A DNA stretch of 62,853 bases, from assembly GCA_004552305.1 (NCBI GenBank), contig SFOX01000021.1, positions 1 through 62,853 on the forward strand, written 5' to 3'. A program made the position numbers and the translations under genes. The stretch is from Subdoligranulum variabile (lineage in GTDB: Bacteria > Bacillota > Clostridia > Oscillospirales > Ruminococcaceae). Numbering within the stretch: position 1 is the stretch's first letter; every line of letters starts with the position of its first letter. Positions 62,150 to 62,853 of the stretch are shown piece after piece. Under the pieces are notes generated by a model. It saw nothing but the letters and a program-made list of their open reading frames with translations, did no database searches and was not told where the DNA came from.

Positions 62150-62169
62150 ATCTCATGTTCTCCTTTCAA

Positions 62170-62574
62170 TCAAACGCGGCGGCGTTTGGGCGGGCGGCAG
62201 CCATTGTGAGGAATGGGGGTCACATCACGGATCATGGTGACTTCCAAACCGGTTGCCTGCAGGGCGCGGATGGCGCTTTCACGACCGGAGCCGGGTCCCT
62301 TAACGTAGACCTCAACGGTCTTCATGCCATGCTCGATCGCAGCCTTGGCAGCAACCTCAGCGGCGCTCTGCGCAGCATAAGGAGTGCTCTTGCGGGAACC
62401 ACGGAAGTTCAACGAACCAGTGCTGCACCAAGAAACGGTGTTGCCCTGAGTGTCGGTGATGGTCACGATGGTGTTGTTAAAGGTGCTCTGAATGTGAGCA
62501 GCACCAGCGCTGATATTCTTGCGCTCTTTTTTCTTAGTGCGGGTTTTTGCCGCAGTAGCTTTGTTAGCAGCCAT
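62170..62574 (-). CDS. rpsK: Ribosomal protein S11
   Basis: 134 residues with AHIQSTFNNTIVTITD and RDVTPIPHNGCRPPKRRRV, typical of S11 at the platform of the small subunit. It lies between rpsM and rpsD as usual. Confidence 0.98.
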   Translation of the reverse strand: MAANKATAAKTRTKKKERKNISAGAAHIQSTFNNTIVTITDTQGNTVSWCSTGSLNFRGSRKSTPYAAQSAAEVAAKAAIEHGMKTVEVYVKGPGSGRESAIRALQATGLEVTMIRDVTPIPHNGCRPPKRRRV

Positions 62575-62588
62575 TTCTCAGTTCCTCC

Positions 62589-62853
62589 TTACTTCTTTTT
62601 GTTAGCGACAGTGCGCTTGGGACCTTTGCAGGTACGTGCATTGGTCTTAGTGCGCTGGCCGCGGCAGGGAAGACCCTTGCGATGGCGCACACCACGGAAG
62701 CACTGAATCTCAGTCAGACGCTTGATGTCCAGCGCAACGTTACGGCGCAGGTCACCTTCTACCATGATGTTGTTTTTGTCGATGTAGTCACGGATCTTAG
62801 CTTCTTCGTCAGCAGTCAGATCCTTGACGCGGGTATCAGGGTTAATTCCGGTA
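62589..62853 (-). CDS. rpsM: Ribosomal protein S13, C-terminal part (cut by window edge)
   Basis: The last 88 residues are visible: GINPDTRVKDLTADEEAKI, then DLRRNVALDIKRLTEIQCFR, GVRHRKGLPCRGQRTKTNAR and a lysine-rich end. It is the first visible gene of the alpha operon; its start lies right of the window. Confidence 0.97.
   Translation of the reverse strand, partial: TGINPDTRVKDLTADEEAKIRDYIDKNNIMVEGDLRRNVALDIKRLTEIQCFRGVRHRKGLPCRGQRTKTNARTCKGPKRTVANKKK

Overview
The window reads as chromosomal DNA of a GC-rich, gut-type Clostridia, most likely a member of the Oscillospiraceae/Ruminococcaceae close to Faecalibacterium, Gemmiger or Subdoligranulum. This is inferred from the mix of Gram-positive features: strong AGGAGG-type ribosome sites, sigma-A promoters of the TTGACA/TATAAT type, a pro-sigma-K-like factor, IreB, PTS genes, a ThiT-type ECF component behind a TPP riboswitch, a eukaryote-like ProRS, and abundant GC-rich intergenic palindromes. 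No species call can be made from sequence reading alone.

Layout. 1-400: start of a ParB-like gene (cut by the window edge) with an inverted-repeat cluster in its promoter region, probably the end of an integrative element. 530-8939: ppdK, then a GlmU-C-terminal-like acetyltransferase, pth, an SH3 protein and mfd in one plus-strand run. 9201-13756: an exported GH25 lysozyme-like protein, a DUF3810 metalloprotease-like membrane protein, the TPP riboswitch with thiT, and ireB. 13858-17413: amino-sugar use (nagE, nagB, nagA). 17918-20023: tRNA-Lys and aspS. 20070-27132: a minus-strand operon nifS-thiI-cinA followed by a large protein that joins a degenerate CinA-like region, a membrane anchor and a SpoIID domain. 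27276-31475: a ferredoxin-type aldo/keto reductase and the proline operon proC-proB-proA. 31771-35520: gamma-carbonic anhydrase, a HAD phosphatase and the general PTS proteins HPr and Enzyme I. 35927-40325: an epimerase, a decayed uxaB-uxaA remnant, intact uxaC and a LysR regulator. 40444-44579: a cytidylate-kinase-like protein with a MATE exporter, a DUF4349 lipoprotein and a CaCA-like membrane protein. 44637-48514: acpP-proS and a split transketolase. 48765-51513: cardiolipin synthase, a small membrane protein and a BlaI-type repressor. 51828-57351: sigK-like gene, methionine-gamma-lyase-family protein, GNAT, murD, prs. 57570-59533: MscS channel and an anchored unknown. 60126-62853: the alpha operon rpsM-rpsK-rpsD-rpoA-rplQ.

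How it fits together. PEP/pyruvate interconversion (PpdK), the PTS (HPr, EI, NagE) and NagB/NagA form a sugar-uptake theme. Cell-wall and envelope functions recur (GlmU-like, MurD, GH25, SpoIID, Cls, MscS). Two things stand out as possibly undescribed: the CinA-like/SpoIID fusion encoded directly behind a true cinA, and two families of structured intergenic repeats, one of which (with terminal inverted repeats) sits inside the leader of the acpP-proS transcript.
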